Shown here: one piece after another, positions 43,584 to 56,396 of the stretch
Numbering within the stretch: the stretch's first letter is position 1
Layout of the letters: each line of letters opens with the position of its first letter
Assembly: GCA_029817715.1 (NCBI GenBank)
Contig: JARUPY010000088.1
Coordinates: forward strand, 1,302,001 to 1,366,000
Length of the DNA: 64,000 bases
Direction of reading: 5' to 3'
DNA from: Melastoma dodecandrum
Taxonomy: Eukaryota; Streptophyta; Magnoliopsida; Myrtales; Melastomataceae
Made by a program: the position numbers and the translations under genes
The notes under the pieces: generated by a model
Told to the model about the DNA's origin: nothing
The model's database searches: none
What the model saw: the letters and a program-made list of their open reading frames with translations, nothing else

Positions 43584-45743
43584 TTTTTTGGTACACGTGA
43601 ATCGCGCTTGGTCGGTTCGATCGAAAGAACGTGGGGAAGACGATCGATCGAGCTGATTGGGGGATTAGGGTTAGGGATCGACGTCCATTTTATCGGCTCG
43701 TTCGCGGATCTAATTACCGAAAACACCCCCAAACCCCAACGGCAGAAAGGCAGCCTGGGAGAACATTTTAGTAATTGCATTTATAGCGCAAACATATAGT
43801 TCCCCTTCCAAAACCGAGGGATTCGCACGTTTTTATTCATGTGGAGCTCCGGTATCGCTAACATAGGATCAGACTAAGGTACAGCTCAGTACTGATGATG
43901 GAAATTCTCGCTCGTTTGCGGTGCAACAAAAAAAATATGCCCATATGTGGACCAGTTTAACCCAAATAGGGTGATGACTTAGTGGCACGTACGTGGGCTT
44001 GAGTTTGAGGGGACGTATTGAAAATGAGTAACTCACAATAGGACAAACTCAATCCCACATCAGAAATAAAATTAAATTGGACTTAATATATATAGCCTAA
44101 CGGGCTATTACATCTACAGCCATTTAGAGTTGAACCCCATTAAGCTTATATGTCAGGCTTGACATATAGGCTTGAATGCGACCATAATGGGATGAACAAA
44201 TGCTTGGGGTGCTGGAAACTTCGAAAAACTACTTAGCGAATAAGCTAGTCAAGATTCACGATAAATGTAACCTAAACGCTCTTGGTTTTGATTAATCCAT
44301 CTTCTCTGGCTACAAAAAAAAATACTCCTATTCGTGTAGTATTTTGATTCCGATGCACGTGTATTCTCAGCGACATTGACTCCCTGCAAATATCAATGAT
44401 AGTAACGGCATGTCCTACTACATCTCCTGTTGTTGTCACTTCAGCGCCTACCTTGTTGAAAAAGGTTGTAAACCAAATGTTCCAAAATCTTATGTCAAAA
44501 GTAAAATGAGTTCAATTGTAAGTCTAGAGGACTAATCATTGTTTCGCCAATGGTTGAGTGAAAATTCATACGTGCTCGTATATTGAGTTTGGTCCGATAA
44601 ACATGTTTGATCCATGTCAGAGATAGGTATTAGTGGGTCCGACTTTGCTCGACTTCAGATATGTGGTTTATCGCCACAGGGCTTTGATGAAGTCATACAC
44701 GAGCTTTGTTCTAAAATACCGTTAGTCCGAAAAATATTTTCGGATTTACAGTTAAAACTTTCAAATTTCCTCGTTTATAGTCCCGAAGTCGAACTCTTTA
44801 AAATCGATTTCAATTTACAAAGAAATCGAACTCCAAGAGTGCGAGTTCAGGACAACTAAGACGAAGTCAAACTCTATGAGTTCGACTTCACGTGGATGGA
44901 CGATTCCATAGAGTTCGACTTCGATAATGCCTTCAAAAAAGTTCGATTTCTTTAGTGTTTAAGGAAACTCCAACACTTAAAAAAATTTCGAAGTGTTGGA
45001 GTCTTGTTAGAGGGAAGTCGAACTCTCATTATATTAAAAAAAAATTAACTGTCCCCTTCCCGTCTTCCCCACTGTCCCTTCCCCCCCTCGCCACTTCAAT
45101 CAATTTTTTTAAAATATAATAAGAAGTCGAATTCTAAGAGTTCGATTTCTTTGAAGAAAGGAAGAAAAATGTCTAAGTGTTAGAGAGTCAAACTCATAGA
45201 GTTGGAGTTCGCCTTACATTCAATGTACTCTACTGATAGAAGAAATATGGATTGATGAAACGAAGATCCTTTCAATTGAAATGGGGTATATGATAGGTCG
45301 GCAACTTTGGAGAAAGGGAGTTACTTCGTTCCTTTCAGTCGAGTGTTTGGAATTCAATTCGAGATTTTCCGTAAGAGGTTCTTGATCGAACACAAACTCT
45401 TAGAGTTTGACTTCTTTGTATATCGAAGTCGAACTTTAATAGTTCGAATTCGATACTGTAAACTAGAAATTTTGAAAGTTTCGACCATAAATACGAAAAT
45501 ATTTTATGAACTAGTATTTGAAAGCAAAACTCAGTCATACGCTTCAACTAATGCTTTAATAGTATCTAACTTTTTGAAAGTTAAGACAACCAGACCAAAA
45601 TTAAGATATTACAAACAAATTGAGGACTCATATTGTAATTTATTGAACTTAATAAAACGAATTAGAGTAAGCCAGCAATACTTTAAAATTAGGGGTTTGG
45701 CTTTCCTGGATTTCTCCTTTTGGGGGGTTTGGGAGTGGAAGAG
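43584..45743. other. 2.2-kb intergenic with repeats
   Basis: Divergent promoter between two genes. 43980-44330 has repeat-like text (for example tcaatcccacatcagaaat followed by a TATATATA run at about 44088-44095). This resembles a solo LTR or non-coding repeat, but I could not find its ends. 44670-45570 is a long inverted repeat, listed separately. Confidence 0.45.
44670..45570. repeat. long imperfect inverted repeat
   Basis: The left arm (about 44675-44840) and right arm (about 45390-45560) are reverse complements with perhaps 70% identity. The pattern aaaatattttcg.atttacag, cttTcaaattt, then tcgaactct runs through both. Small open frames on opposite strands (44614-44859 plus, 45335-45547 minus) translate to similar peptides only because of this symmetry. 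The loop contains further copies of gagttcgacttc in both orientations. Probably an old fold-back transposon; ends and target duplication are not resolved. Confidence 0.65.
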
Positions 45744-46639
45744 ATGGCGGAAGAGGATGTCGATGCGGTGGAAGAGGCCGTCGCTAGTCGGAGGGAGAGG
45801 CTGAGGGCTCTCCGGGCTGCCCGCCAACTCAGCTCCACCCCCGACGACGCCGAGGCCGCTCCCGAAAAAGACGACGGCGGCGACGATCGTGCGGAGTGAG
45901 TTGTCTTCTAGTTCCATCTCGACCCACTTTCCTTTTAATTCAGCGTGTAGGAGTAGTTTCGAAAGATTTCCATGAGTCGCGCCCTGACCGGAAGGTTTTT
46001 AGACTGTATCCCAGCTGCGTTATCTGGCGATGCTCGCAGTTTGGGAACTTGCGTTTTGGTTATTGACGTTTATATGGTTTAGGTGTGAATCTAGGGGATG
46101 TAATGTGTCTGGGGGTTAAGTTTGAGATGTTGCATGCTGGTGCAGAAATCCTAGCCTTAAGTTTCGGAACTATGTGCCTCATGATGAGCAGCTGCAGGAG
46201 GGGAAGGTTGCACCTCCTGTGCTCCCAAAGTTCGAGGACCCCGTGGCAGCAGAACCTCTACCTCTGGAGAAGAAGGTAGTAGCTTATTTGACTCTATGAG
46301 GCTTGATTAAATTGAGTTTTCCGTAAATTTAACTGATTTCGCTCTCCTTTTGTGGTGTTTAGGACCCCTTCATTAACATAGCACCCAAGAAACCTAACTG
46401 GGACCTGAGGAGGGATATCCAGAAGAAGCTCGACAAGCTTGAAAGGCGCACGCTCAAGGCAATGCATAAGCTCAGCGGTTAGAAACTCTTTTCTTCTACA
46501 TTTTGGTTGAAAAGTCTCGGCTTTAGTTGGAAATGGCACTGGCAATGTCCTGATGTAAATTTTGAAATTGGTTGCAGAGGAGCAGGCGAAACAGAGACAA
46601 ATTGCTGAAGAAGGTGAAAATGGAGATATTGCGTCCTGA
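45744..46639 (+). CDS. CCDC12/cwf18-type pre-mRNA splicing factor
   Basis: Four exons, 45744-45895, 46146-46275, 46363-46477 and 46578-46639, giving 152 residues. The start MAEEDVDAVEEAVASRRERL opens an acidic, Ala-rich region. The conserved core is LKFRNYVPHDEQLQEGK (about residues 56-72), then VLPKFEDPVAAEPLPLEKKD, PKKPNWDLRRDIQKKLDKLE and RRTLKAMHKLSEEQAKQRQ. This is the cwf18/CCDC12 family, a component of the activated spliceosome (Prp19-associated) in yeast and mammals. Length and motif order are as usual. The protein is small, mostly helical and nuclear. Confidence 0.92.
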
Positions 46640-47080
46640 GAGACGAGAACTGTACGTAATTTCCCTCTGAGCAGCTGGAGCAGCCATTTTGCTATGTTGT
46701 GATGGGCTGCGACGGAATTCGGCTCGCTTTCCTCATTTTTAATAGGAGATGGTAGAATACAATGTTGTCCTTGTTGATCCCAGTGACAAGATGACACTTA
46801 CCAGAAAGGGCTTTTATTGAGAAAAGAGAGACAGCACAATTTGGTTCAAAATGAACAGTGTTCAGGAGCTTGAAAGTAAAGACTGAACAGATATATTTAC
46901 CATAGTAAAGCCAAACTACATAGAAGGGAACCAAAGAGCTCCATCACATGATATATTGGCTTTTAGCAGCGAAGGTCAATTCAGTCTTTGCCGAGCGACC
47001 GTGAATCAGCCAGGCGTATCATGTAATGTAATAAGCGAGGAGCATGTATCACCTCCTGTCATTCTTGTGTTGAGCGAAGA
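46640..47080. other. convergent 3' regions of splicing factor and BRO1 genes
   Basis: About 440 bp between two stop codons on opposite strands. No gene seen. Confidence 0.5.
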
Positions 47081-50000
47081 TCACTTCCCGCCATTTGCCA
47101 GATTATTATTCCAGCATTTGTCAACTTCGGGTAGCTCATAATCATCTGGTTTCAGCGCCAAAGCAAAGTCCGGCAGCTGTGGCGCAGTCTCCGTCAACCT
47201 TTTCATTGTTAGAAGTGAATGTGTTATCAAAACATTGTCATGAGAAGGGAATGAGGAACAGTTTCTAGGCAGGACATGAGGAAAGACTTACTTTTCTTGA
47301 CTGTAGAGATCGCGGTTTATCCGGACCTTGCTGGAGGTATCCTTTGGAACCTTGTCGGATAGAAACTTTGCAGTTCCCCATAAGGGTGGATTTCTGCAAC
47401 AACAAAGCACAATGAAATATAGGCGCCTCTTCATTAATTCTTTAACCTTGAGGGCAGGAGACACAGATATCAATCTCTGCGAATGCAACTATCCAACATA
47501 TCCATATGAGCAACGGAGTAACTACTGAGAGGTTCATGTCACAGAGGTGAAGAATGGAACCAATAAAGATGCGCTTTCAATAGAGTAGAGCATAAATTCT
47601 TTGACAGGAATGTTAGCAAAGAAAAATGTGAACAAATTGAAGATTCCCCAACAGCGTTTATCACTATCAGACTATAAAAGCTGAGAGAAAGATCCTAAAG
47701 AACAATCATTTCTATTTCCCTCAAGTTTGTTGTCCAAACGACATGTCAGAAAGAGAGACAGAGCCGCCACAGAAAGAACGTAGAGATCTTTAAACTCAGA
47801 AAACAGAAACCCTGAGGTCCTACCTTGACAGCGGAGGAGTAGCATTGAATGCTTCCGACAGACTCTTACTTTCTTTTAGGTAGTCATCAGCTGCTTGAAG
47901 GGAAGCTACAGCCATTCCATGGGACTTCTCAGTGTTCCCCTCATCGAGAATCATACCATGATAATAATATGCAGCAGCCTGACAGACAAGTCACTGTTAA
48001 CTTAGGTAAGATTTGTAATTGTTACCAAATCATGAGCAACCTTGTATTCCAGAAAACGGGAAGCTATAACGCAGTCTTTAAATGATAAGGGATATAGTTT
48101 TGGTGCCCGTCAAACGTCAATTCATGCTGAGGTACACTTTTATACTGTAATCATCCCAGGAAATGAGCTCTCAAAACCCAATATTCACTTTTCAGCTTCT
48201 CTATTAACCACTCATAATCTATGGTGGAGCTAACAAGTCAAAACTGATGTACAGTGATGTAACCTGACAATACCTTCGCCTCTGCATACTTCCAATTTAC
48301 ATAGAGCCGATGTTTTTCTGCCCAACCATTTGTAAGAGGAAGGTTCAGTAGGTTGTCATGAGCCTATAAATGGCATGGAAACCGCATAAGAATTAAGGCA
48401 TGTGAATGAATGCCGGCAGTTTCTTTCATCAACATGGTTTTACACAAATCATCATAACAAAAAAAATGAGCAGATAATTCGGCAACCTCCAAAGGCCAAT
48501 AGAGATCGTCATAAAACAAAAACAATAAAACTGACTGATGGCTTAGATTTGACTTTGGTAAATTGGATTTAAATAGGCTTTGCTCTTGTTGGCTATGGCG
48601 AATTTTGGGCCAGAGCTTCTTTAGCAGAGTCACTTCAATTTGATCACAACTTTTGAAAGATTGTGTTCTGATCTTTGATGCTTATTGGTGTACTCCTAGG
48701 GCTGTATATGATCTAACTATGCTGAGTCAAGGAACTGCATTATAACTTGAATTTATACTTCTTATATGAGTGTGTGTGTAAACCATATCCCAGCTGGCAG
48801 TGGAAAAGAAAACTGATGATGCCGGCCAAGCAAATCATTCAAAGATGGTGCAATCAGAGGTCAACAACAGCACTGAAGGCTTAAATTCCACTAGGTGGGG
48901 GTCACAAGCGAGAAATAGTCCAACCAAAGATCAATCAGTAAAGAGGAAGTTATCAATTTACCTGCTGCCAGTATTTTACCATTTCGCAAGCAAGCCTGCG
49001 TTTCACAGCAAGTGTTGCTTTGGCACTGTCTATTGCTAGACCGAGTTGAACATCGGCAGCCTACATCAACCACTGCCAAGAATCAGTCACTGAAAGTTCT
49101 CTTGTTATCCTTAACTAGCAAACATTTGCCAGAAGCAGGAAATTCCATTACAAAAGGATGCAAGCCTGGGGTAGACTCAACGACGAGATGTTGTAAATCA
49201 GAACGTCAGGGAGGATAGTTATATTATCCACTTACAGCATACAAGTGAGGGCGTTAGATTCTTCTTTAAGATAAAAGTGACTTAATGAGACCACAGCAGG
49301 ATACTGCCAGATCAATGCACATGAATCAAATTTTTTAGACACAAACACTATCAATTGAAACTACGTCGCACAATATATTGCCTGGAAAATTGTCCATGAT
49401 ATAAAGGGTAGTTGTGATTACAGAATCAATCCAATATTTACTAGCTAGATGTTTTTCTTATAAAAGAGAGTATGATGGACAAGTAATTTATGGAAGGCAC
49501 CATACCAGTCCTAGTGATTGAAGGCAAAGGGCTTGAAGAACCCCGTCAGCAAGATCAACTGGAAGCTGACTTCTGTGAGAAAATAATTAAGAAGTGGAAG
49601 TAAATACAAAATGCTAAAATACTCAATTTATGTCAAAATTATACGAGGAGAAACTTCAAATCTAAATTCAAAACTAAACCTGATTTCAGCAGGAAATTCT
49701 GGAAGCACATGATGGATGGCGCAATCCAGATACCCAGCTGCCTTTAAGAACACGTCTATAGAAGTTCGTCTGTTGTCTACATGAATAAGCAAACACATCA
49801 AAGAAATCACAGTTTAGTGGCATGAAAAACAAAAAATAAGCAATAAAATGTCTTCAGCATTACCCAAAAAAATGTTTTACAGCTAAAGAAATATATCCTC
49901 GAAATCAATATGTTTAGAATACAACTTTTAATAATTTGAGAAAGAAGTTCCACATAACAAGAATAACGAACTGAGGTGGCCTATGATAAGGACACCCTTT

Positions 50001-50814
50001 GGTGTCTACCCTACCTTCCGAGAGTTTTGCCTGGTGAACATCGGCAGATGTTCGTGGAAGGAGCAGTAAGTTGGCCTGTGATAACGACAGCATCGCCATC
50101 AAATGTAACACGGACAAGACCTCATACCATGCATTTGACATGACTGTTTCCTGGAACACCAGCAAACCATAAGACAGATCTTCAAAATGGAAGTCCTCTT
50201 TACTATTAGCAAAAGGTAGAGTTATACCTCAGCTTCATCCTCCTGATTAATCCACACAAATGATACTTTCTGTTTTAGTTGAGTTCCTGCATGGTTCAGA
50301 AAAGAAAACCTTATGACACAGCAGAGACAGCAATCACTGGATAGTTAATTACCTCTTGTAGAAACATTCCCTGAAAAGAAGAAAAAACACATTAATCTTA
50401 CCATCTCTGACAAGTCCAAGAAGCATGGGCAAGTAATCGTCAAGAGCCTGCTGAAGATCAGCTAACGTTGAACCACCTTTTGTTAAGTTGACATATAATG
50501 AATCAGTCATAGAAACAACAAATAATCAGAACACATCAATATTATCTTCGTCCTTACTGACCATGTTGAGTGGCACTCTTCCTCTTGGTTCTGGTAATGG
50601 TTGGAGCTTCCTGACCAGCCATGATGACTATACGAGTTCTAAGGGCAGATAAACGTTCCACCAAATTTCTTGACAAATGGTTCCCCAACTGCTGAGAAAA
50701 TTCAACAGGTTTAGGAATCCGAAGACCAGGAACATATACAGAAACTTCCCCGATAATTGCTGGAATCCTTCGGGAACCCCCCGAATCCTCCGGGGTTGAC
50801 ATCAAGCACCCCAT
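47081..50814 (-). CDS. BRO1-domain protein
   Basis: Eleven exons on the minus strand: 50562-50814, 50402-50476, 50228-50286, 50015-50150, 49680-49776, 49506-49572, 48962-49060, 48274-48363, 47824-47978, 47292-47393 and 47081-47198, giving 416 residues. The start MGCLMSTP has Gly2-Cys3, a likely N-myristoylation/palmitoylation signal. The BRO1-type helical region includes SNAWYEVLSVLHLMAMLSLS, the IDVFLKAAGYLDCAIHHVLP segment, VQLGLAIDSAKATLAVKRRL and KYAEAKAAAYYYHGMILDEG, then RNPPLWGTAKFLSDKVPKDT near the end. BRO1 domains bind ESCRT-III proteins in endosomal sorting; plant members of this short form resemble the Arabidopsis At1g73390 type. An optional 18-nt in-frame microexon lies at 50353-50370. 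Confidence 0.9.
50353..50370 (-). other. candidate 18-nt microexon in the BRO1 gene
   Basis: On the minus strand TTTTCAG precedes and GTAATT follows an 18-base segment that would add six residues (NVSTRG-like) without shifting the frame. Skipping it gives VRDGTQLKQKV, closer to what I recall of other plants. Confidence 0.45.
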
Positions 50815-53689
50815 ATTTCTGATCCAAGGTTTCTGCCAACCAATGCTACCTCTTGATGATTACACTTTCTGAATCAATAATGCTACCAGGATTTCTGCAA
50901 GACAACCGAAGAGAAGAAATGGTGAATCAATAATCCCTTCCGATGAACTTAAAAGGATGAACATCCTTCTGATAGAAAAAACTTCAAACTAAAACACGCA
51001 ACAAAGGACGAGCCATATGCAAGCCGTGAAAACGGATAACTACGACCATCATAGCATACAACTAGGTCACTTCGCAATCAGACCCCGAGTTCCTCCTCGA
51101 GGATGAATTCTCACTCTCTCCTTCTCAAACACAAAACTTGTACTTGTGTATCGCAGGTCAACTCAGCTAGTGCTGCACAGAACTCCGAATGGTCTGCCCG
51201 AGATCAGGTAATTTCTAAGCCCTTGATCTTTCCCCACAGCAATAAGGCGTCAAGAAAAGAAAGAACCAACTAATTCGCAATTTGAAAGTAAATGAAAAAA
51301 GTGATCACGAGAAAGGCATGAGACATGACTTCTCCCCACCATCAAAGCTGATTACCTGTCAATTGTCATAACATGAACATTACCGTGACAACCACCGGAA
51401 TCTTTTCGAACCCCAAAATAACACAACCAGTACTGACCAACAGCGCCTCCCGTGCTAGAGACCAGGGAACTATCTTAAATGCAAAAATTCAAACAGCCCC
51501 AAGACTTCAACAGAAACAAGTTAAAAAGTAACCTCTCCCCCATCATGCCAAACTCATCTATGGAGGGGGAAAACAGATAAAGCAGAACCTGCTGCATTCA
51601 ATGAAAACCAAACCCCATCAGAGGAAAAGAAAGAAAAAATGGAGGTCGCCAAAAAAAAAAAAACACCACAAACAGACACGCACACAAACGCAAAGAATTA
51701 CGTTTCACCTAAAACCCGAGAAGACTTGCCGTCTCAACAACCGCCACCCACCATGGAATCCGCACCTTTTACCGGGTCGATCCCCATCCAAATCCCCTCC
51801 TCAATCCAAAACAAATAGCACACATCACAAACCCAACAAATCCCATAAACCCCACCTAACCATCCATCATTTCTCCCCTACTCCCCCATCAAGAACACCG
51901 TCGGATTTCCATCGAGCAAAAGAAGAACATCCAAGCAACAACACCCAGATCACAGAATCACACCCCGGCGGCAGTTTTGGATTCACTCCCACGTCACAAA
52001 CGGCAAGAACCCGGCAAAAACACCCGGGTAAAAAAACTAACAATTAAAAATAGACCTCACCTTCCCGAAATCAACATCCACGCTCATAATCACGGCGGCA
52101 GAATCTTTCAAAAGGGGAAAGAGAAAAACAAAGCTCCCTCCTTCACGGTTGACGACTACTTGTACTCAAAATTCCCGAAACCCAAAACTGAGAGACGACA
52201 GAAAAAGAACTCCCCCAAAGATCTGGACGGACATTCCCGTTTCCTTATCGCTCTTGAATTTGGAAAAGAAAAAGGTAGCAGGGGGAGGAAGGAATTTCAG
52301 ACAGTGGGGGGCGGTTCTTTGGAGGAGGTCTTTTGTCTGTTTCGAAGGTTGTATGTCTGAATCCCTCTCGGTGTGTGTGTTGTTCAACGCCTAGTCCCGC
52401 TTTAAATATTACTATATTTCGTACTGTTTCTTAACTTAATTAAAAAAAAAAACTCCCGCTTAACATTTATAAAACAACTAATTATTTATGTTGAGCGTGA
52501 ATCTATCTTGGATTTGAACAAAATCTAACCTATTTAAAGAAAGTAATTAGAAATACTACGAATAAAAGATGGTGCGGTAACTTTTAAACCTCAAAACTAA
52601 CACGTGTGATGAGAAAACTCGATACGAATATTTTTTTTTTGAATTAAATTCCAAACTACACTAATATAAAGGAACGTGACACTCTATTGAGTATCAAATA
52701 ACATGGTTCGGAAAAAGTAAAAGTAATGTCACGTTTTCTTGGTTAATTGAGGGTAGTGGTTATTAATATATACTCGTCCCACTTGATTTAATCTTCTTTT
52801 TTCTTTCCTTTCATAGGGGCGGGGGGGGAATAGTAGGTGGACCGCCCAAACAACATCTTGGGAGGATCTTGGCATACGATCCCTTACGTACGTAGCTATT
52901 GGACATTTACGTGTCGCTTCTGCAATCGCCATGTGTCTCCATATCTCTTATTAAAACCCTTTTTATTTGATATTTGACCCAAATAGAGGTTTCTTTTTAG
53001 AGTATGTAATTAGCTTAATTTTTAAGGAACGAATAGAAATAACAACACGTATAATGATGATTACTATTACTACTACTACCAGCCGGTGGCCTCGAATAAT
53101 TGAGGACGGACGGACACGCGTCGAACAGGAAACGCACCGACAAATGAGAAACCCTTAAGTAAAAAAAAAAACAACAATAGATAGATTGGATATTTTTCCA
53201 CCACCTCCCCAAACCCAACCCAACCACATAATAATAGTCCCAAACAAATTCAACGAAAGGAAGAGGACGACGATATTCCTTGACGTAGGAGAAATGCAGG
53301 ACGAAAGTTGATGGGCGATTCGTATCGAAGATGATCTCGAAATCATCTAAAAAATGAAAAAGGTGATGCTGATCAGGAGGAGGAGGGAGGGATGTTGATA
53401 CGTTGACCTGAAAGCAAACAAAGAACAACTCTACGCGGTCCTCATTCACACCACAAACTCAAATTAAGTCGGCTCCCGTCACACCTTTTCCTCATGGGAC
53501 GGCTGGTTTCATGACACGCGTCCTTCCGGAACTGATTATGATTTGACTTGGTGTTAGGTAGTGATTGAGGACGTTACTCAAAAATCTGTCTGCCTTGCTG
53601 GCAGGGGGCTGCTGTTCTCGAGTCGGCCAGCGGCGTAAACCTTCGTGGACTTGATCATCGGGGTAAGGAGAGTTCGGGTTCACGACGTT
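50815..53689. other. BRO1 upstream region and gene-poor stretch
   Basis: 50815-52400 is the 5' side of the BRO1 gene. An AG acceptor just before its ATG (minus strand GGATCAG|AAATATGG) suggests a 5'-UTR intron. Open frames at 51601-52047 and 52166-52387 are compositional. 52440-53690 is AT-rich and then mixed sequence, where I see no gene. Confidence 0.45.
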
Positions 53690-53997
53690 GGACGGTAATT
53701 TCGCCCACGGTCGGGGATTCTGTGTCCGACGTCGACAGCACCTACGAAGAGTACTATGACTCCGTCGGGGACAACAAGGAGTGCCTCATGGTGACCGGTG
53801 ATGGCATCGACCGGACCATTATAACAAGAAACTGTGACGTGGCCGGAGGATGGGGAAACATTTCGCCACCGCGGTGTTTGCCAAACGAATCGTACTCGTC
53901 CATTGGTGTTTGTCATGACGGTTTCTGCCGCGTGTACACCCTGTCATATATTGTTATCCAGTGGAAGTGTCAAACTTCACGGGAGTACAGTTCGCGA

Positions 53998-54569
53998 GAG
54001 TTTTGTACGGAAATATGGTTAGTTTTAAAAAAAATTTGTGAAATACGGTCCGAGTTTCGTAAAATACGATTTTACCGTCGAAGGGGTGCGTCTTAAAACG
54101 CGCCCCTTAAAATGCAAAGAAAACCCGCCCCTTAAAATGCAAAGAAAACCCGCCCCTCATATAAATAGGCAATGGCGGGATTTGGGCGTCCAAAACAAAA
54201 TCTTGACCTCCCTATTATAACAAAAGTCTCCAACTAAGCTAAACAGATTTTTTTGTCTAATCTAAAACCCGCCCCTTATTCATTTAGTTAAAGGGGCGCG
54301 TTTTCAAAACCGCCCATTGTTCATTTAGTTAAAGGGGCGGGTTTTGAAAACGCGCCCCCCTTAGGCACCCATCCTTTAACCGACGAATGAATATTTTTGC
54401 TAAGTGTTTAGGGGACGGGTTTTGAAAACCCGCCCCTGCCTATTTACATGAGGGACGGGTTTTCTTTGCATTTTAAACGCGCCCCTTCGACGGTAAAACC
54501 GTATTTTACGAAACTCGGACCGTATTTCACAAAATTTTTTTAAACTGACTGTATTTCTGTACAAAACTC
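53998..54569. mobile_element. Mutator-like MITE inside the PME pseudogene
   Basis: A 572-bp element. It begins GAGTTTTGTACGGAAATATG and ends ...CTGTACAAAACTC, with perfect 11-bp tips inside longer imperfect arms: near 54030-54090 tacggtccgagtttcgtaaa, matched in reverse at 54485-54530. It is flanked by exact 10-bp duplications cagttcgcga at 53988-53997 and 54570-54579. The interior has repeated GC-rich units such as aaaatgcaaagaaaacccgc. Removing it and one duplication joins two PME-homologous pieces without a gap. Confidence 0.93.
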
Positions 54570-55097
54570 CAGTTCGCGATCCGAAATAGCAACGACTTCT
54601 CCGCGTTCTTAGCGGCTGCAGCTTTGAATGAATAACATGACACTTGGTATGTGCATTCCAAGAGGCGTTTCTACCTCACGTGAAAATATTGACGTTGTTT
54701 CTGGCAATGCAGCCGCCGCGCTCCGGGACTACGATATCTATCCATGTCCCCCGACGTCCGGACAGTTTGATGCCATCGCAGCCTGAGAGACCACAACACG
54801 GGCATCTCGATTCACACTCGTAATATTGTCAATTGACAAGGCCGCACTAAAACGAAATATGATCTACACATAAAACGGAATATTGTCAGTCGATATGGCC
54901 ATTTCGTGTGGCTACAACGTTATTTCTGTATACGACTGATACCATGATACACAACATTGTGTATTGATATCTCGGTGTAGTCACATTAAATTGTGGTATT
55001 GACCCAACATTATTTTTACGCGTGATCGATTGACTCCCTGTTGTGTACATACAGAAGTCCGATGGACAACATCAACTTGTTGTAGAAACCAACATTT

Positions 55098-55168
55098 CAT
55101 TACTATCCAACGACAAAGTTGAAACTCCCCTTCTTGTCATGGCAACGGCAGCCTCCACTTTCGCTGCC
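55098..55168 (+). repeat. dispersed repeat copy 1
   Basis: About 70 bp (tactatccaacga..gt.gaaactcccct.ct.gt..cggcaacggcagcctccac) that recurs at 57228-57298. Copy 1 sits inside the PME pseudogene. Confidence 0.7.
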
Positions 55169-56337
55169 AAAAACCTCGACAATGCCATCCGGACCGACTC
55201 GCCGCCGGCAACAGGACGAGGCTGTCATCAAGTACCATGTAGTTATTGATTTTCCTTGTGTAATGGATTTAAGGACCGGAAAGAAAGGAGGAGGGGGATC
55301 ATTTTCTTTCTGGATAAAAAAGGTGTTTCCCTCGTAAGGCAAGGTGTAAGTGGGTCCTCTCAAACGAGCACGGGAAGCTTTTCGCGATCATAGTTCGATG
55401 GGGACGTAATTCGAAGACATCCCGCCGGAAATTCACGCGCAAGTTGAACGAAATTGCTCGTGGACAAGATACGTAAATCGGGACCGTAAGTACTACGCAA
55501 AATACATAAATACTGGTTCGGGGTCAGACAAGACAAACAAGGCGATGTGGCCAGTGTACCGTGTCATGCATGAGACCGGAGTGTTGGGCTTCACGGTTCC
55601 GGCGCGGGGACGATTGGGTGCCGAAGACTGGGGTGCCTTACACGGGTGGTTTATTATTAGTATTACGATCTGAACATGTCGACGGTGAAACATGGTTGCT
55701 TGAGAGAAATCAAAAGACCGAATTTAACATATCAAATTGAATTGGGTGTTTCAAATGATTTCACCATTTTTATCTGGCAAAATAATCGATTTAGAATAAA
55801 CTTTTAAAATTAAAGAACCTGTTTCATAAAATAGTTTACGTACAAACGGCTCATAACTTCCCCCGTGCATACAATATTCATCATGCATATGAGCCTAATC
55901 TGCGAAGCCCAGAAATGACAAGTACTACTCCAAAAGCCCATCAAACAAGACCTCTGTTCTTTTTTCTTTTTTCTTTTTTTTTTGCTTTATTTCGGCAATA
56001 AATTCGAAAGTAGACTTACTTTAACTTTCAACCCACCAAAAGATGTGCATCAACCAAGATCTTTTTCAGTAACAGGGTGAGAATCTAGTAGTCATAAATT
56101 CACGACCAAGATTCTCTGTTTACCATTTAGATAATATCAAAGAGTGATTAATTAGTATGTTCCCTTTATGGAAGGGGAGGGTAAGGATGACGATGATGCC
56201 AACAGAGAGAAGTTATATCTGAAATCGCCTGGATTTCGTTCCCATTTTAAGACACGGTTACGAAGGATAATAGTTGGCCGGGATGCGAGTTTTAATCCTC
56301 TCCTCTCCTTGTGTGAACATGATATCAAGACCCCAAT

Positions 56338-56344
56338 TATAAAT
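56338..56344 (+). promoter_or_regulatory. TATA box of PMEI gene 1
   Basis: TATAAAT 53-59 bp upstream of the ATG. Confidence 0.45.
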
Positions 56345-56396
56345 TCTCATCCCTTCTCAGAAGAGCTCAACGGAAGCTCTCAACAGAAGCACAACC

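Larger units (their letters stand above)
53690..55670 (+). pseudogene. pectin methylesterase pseudogene, split by insertions
   Basis: Collinear pieces of the intact PME at 61704-63462 can be followed. 53770-53860 (CLMVTGDGIDRTIITRNCDV against YLMMMGDGINQTIITGNRSV). 53970-53997 and 54580-54600, interrupted by a MITE, align with the parent sequence encoding NFLGTNFTIRN. 54608-54830 has ggctgcagctttgaa, gtccggacagtttgatgcca and aacacgggcatctcgattca in order. 55480-55640 gives YINTGSGSDKTNKAMWPVYR and AEDWGAL. Stops, shifts and a ~600-bp unrelated segment (54840-55450) break it, and the catalytic QDTLY and DFIFGNAA motifs are lost. Confidence 0.85.

Noticed and set aside
44614..45547. Two similar peptides on opposite strands, suggesting a gene pair
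   Set aside because: The similarity comes from the inverted-repeat arms; the sequence has no coding features.
51601..52047. Long open frame rich in Lys, Thr, His and Pro, upstream of the BRO1 gene
   Set aside because: Composition-driven (AC-rich strand), no family resemblance, and it overlaps the antisense side of the BRO1 leader and promoter.
53015..53449. 144-codon minus-strand open frame
   Set aside because: Aromatic and Ser/Pro-rich with no recognised domain, no exon partners and no promoter; most likely chance.
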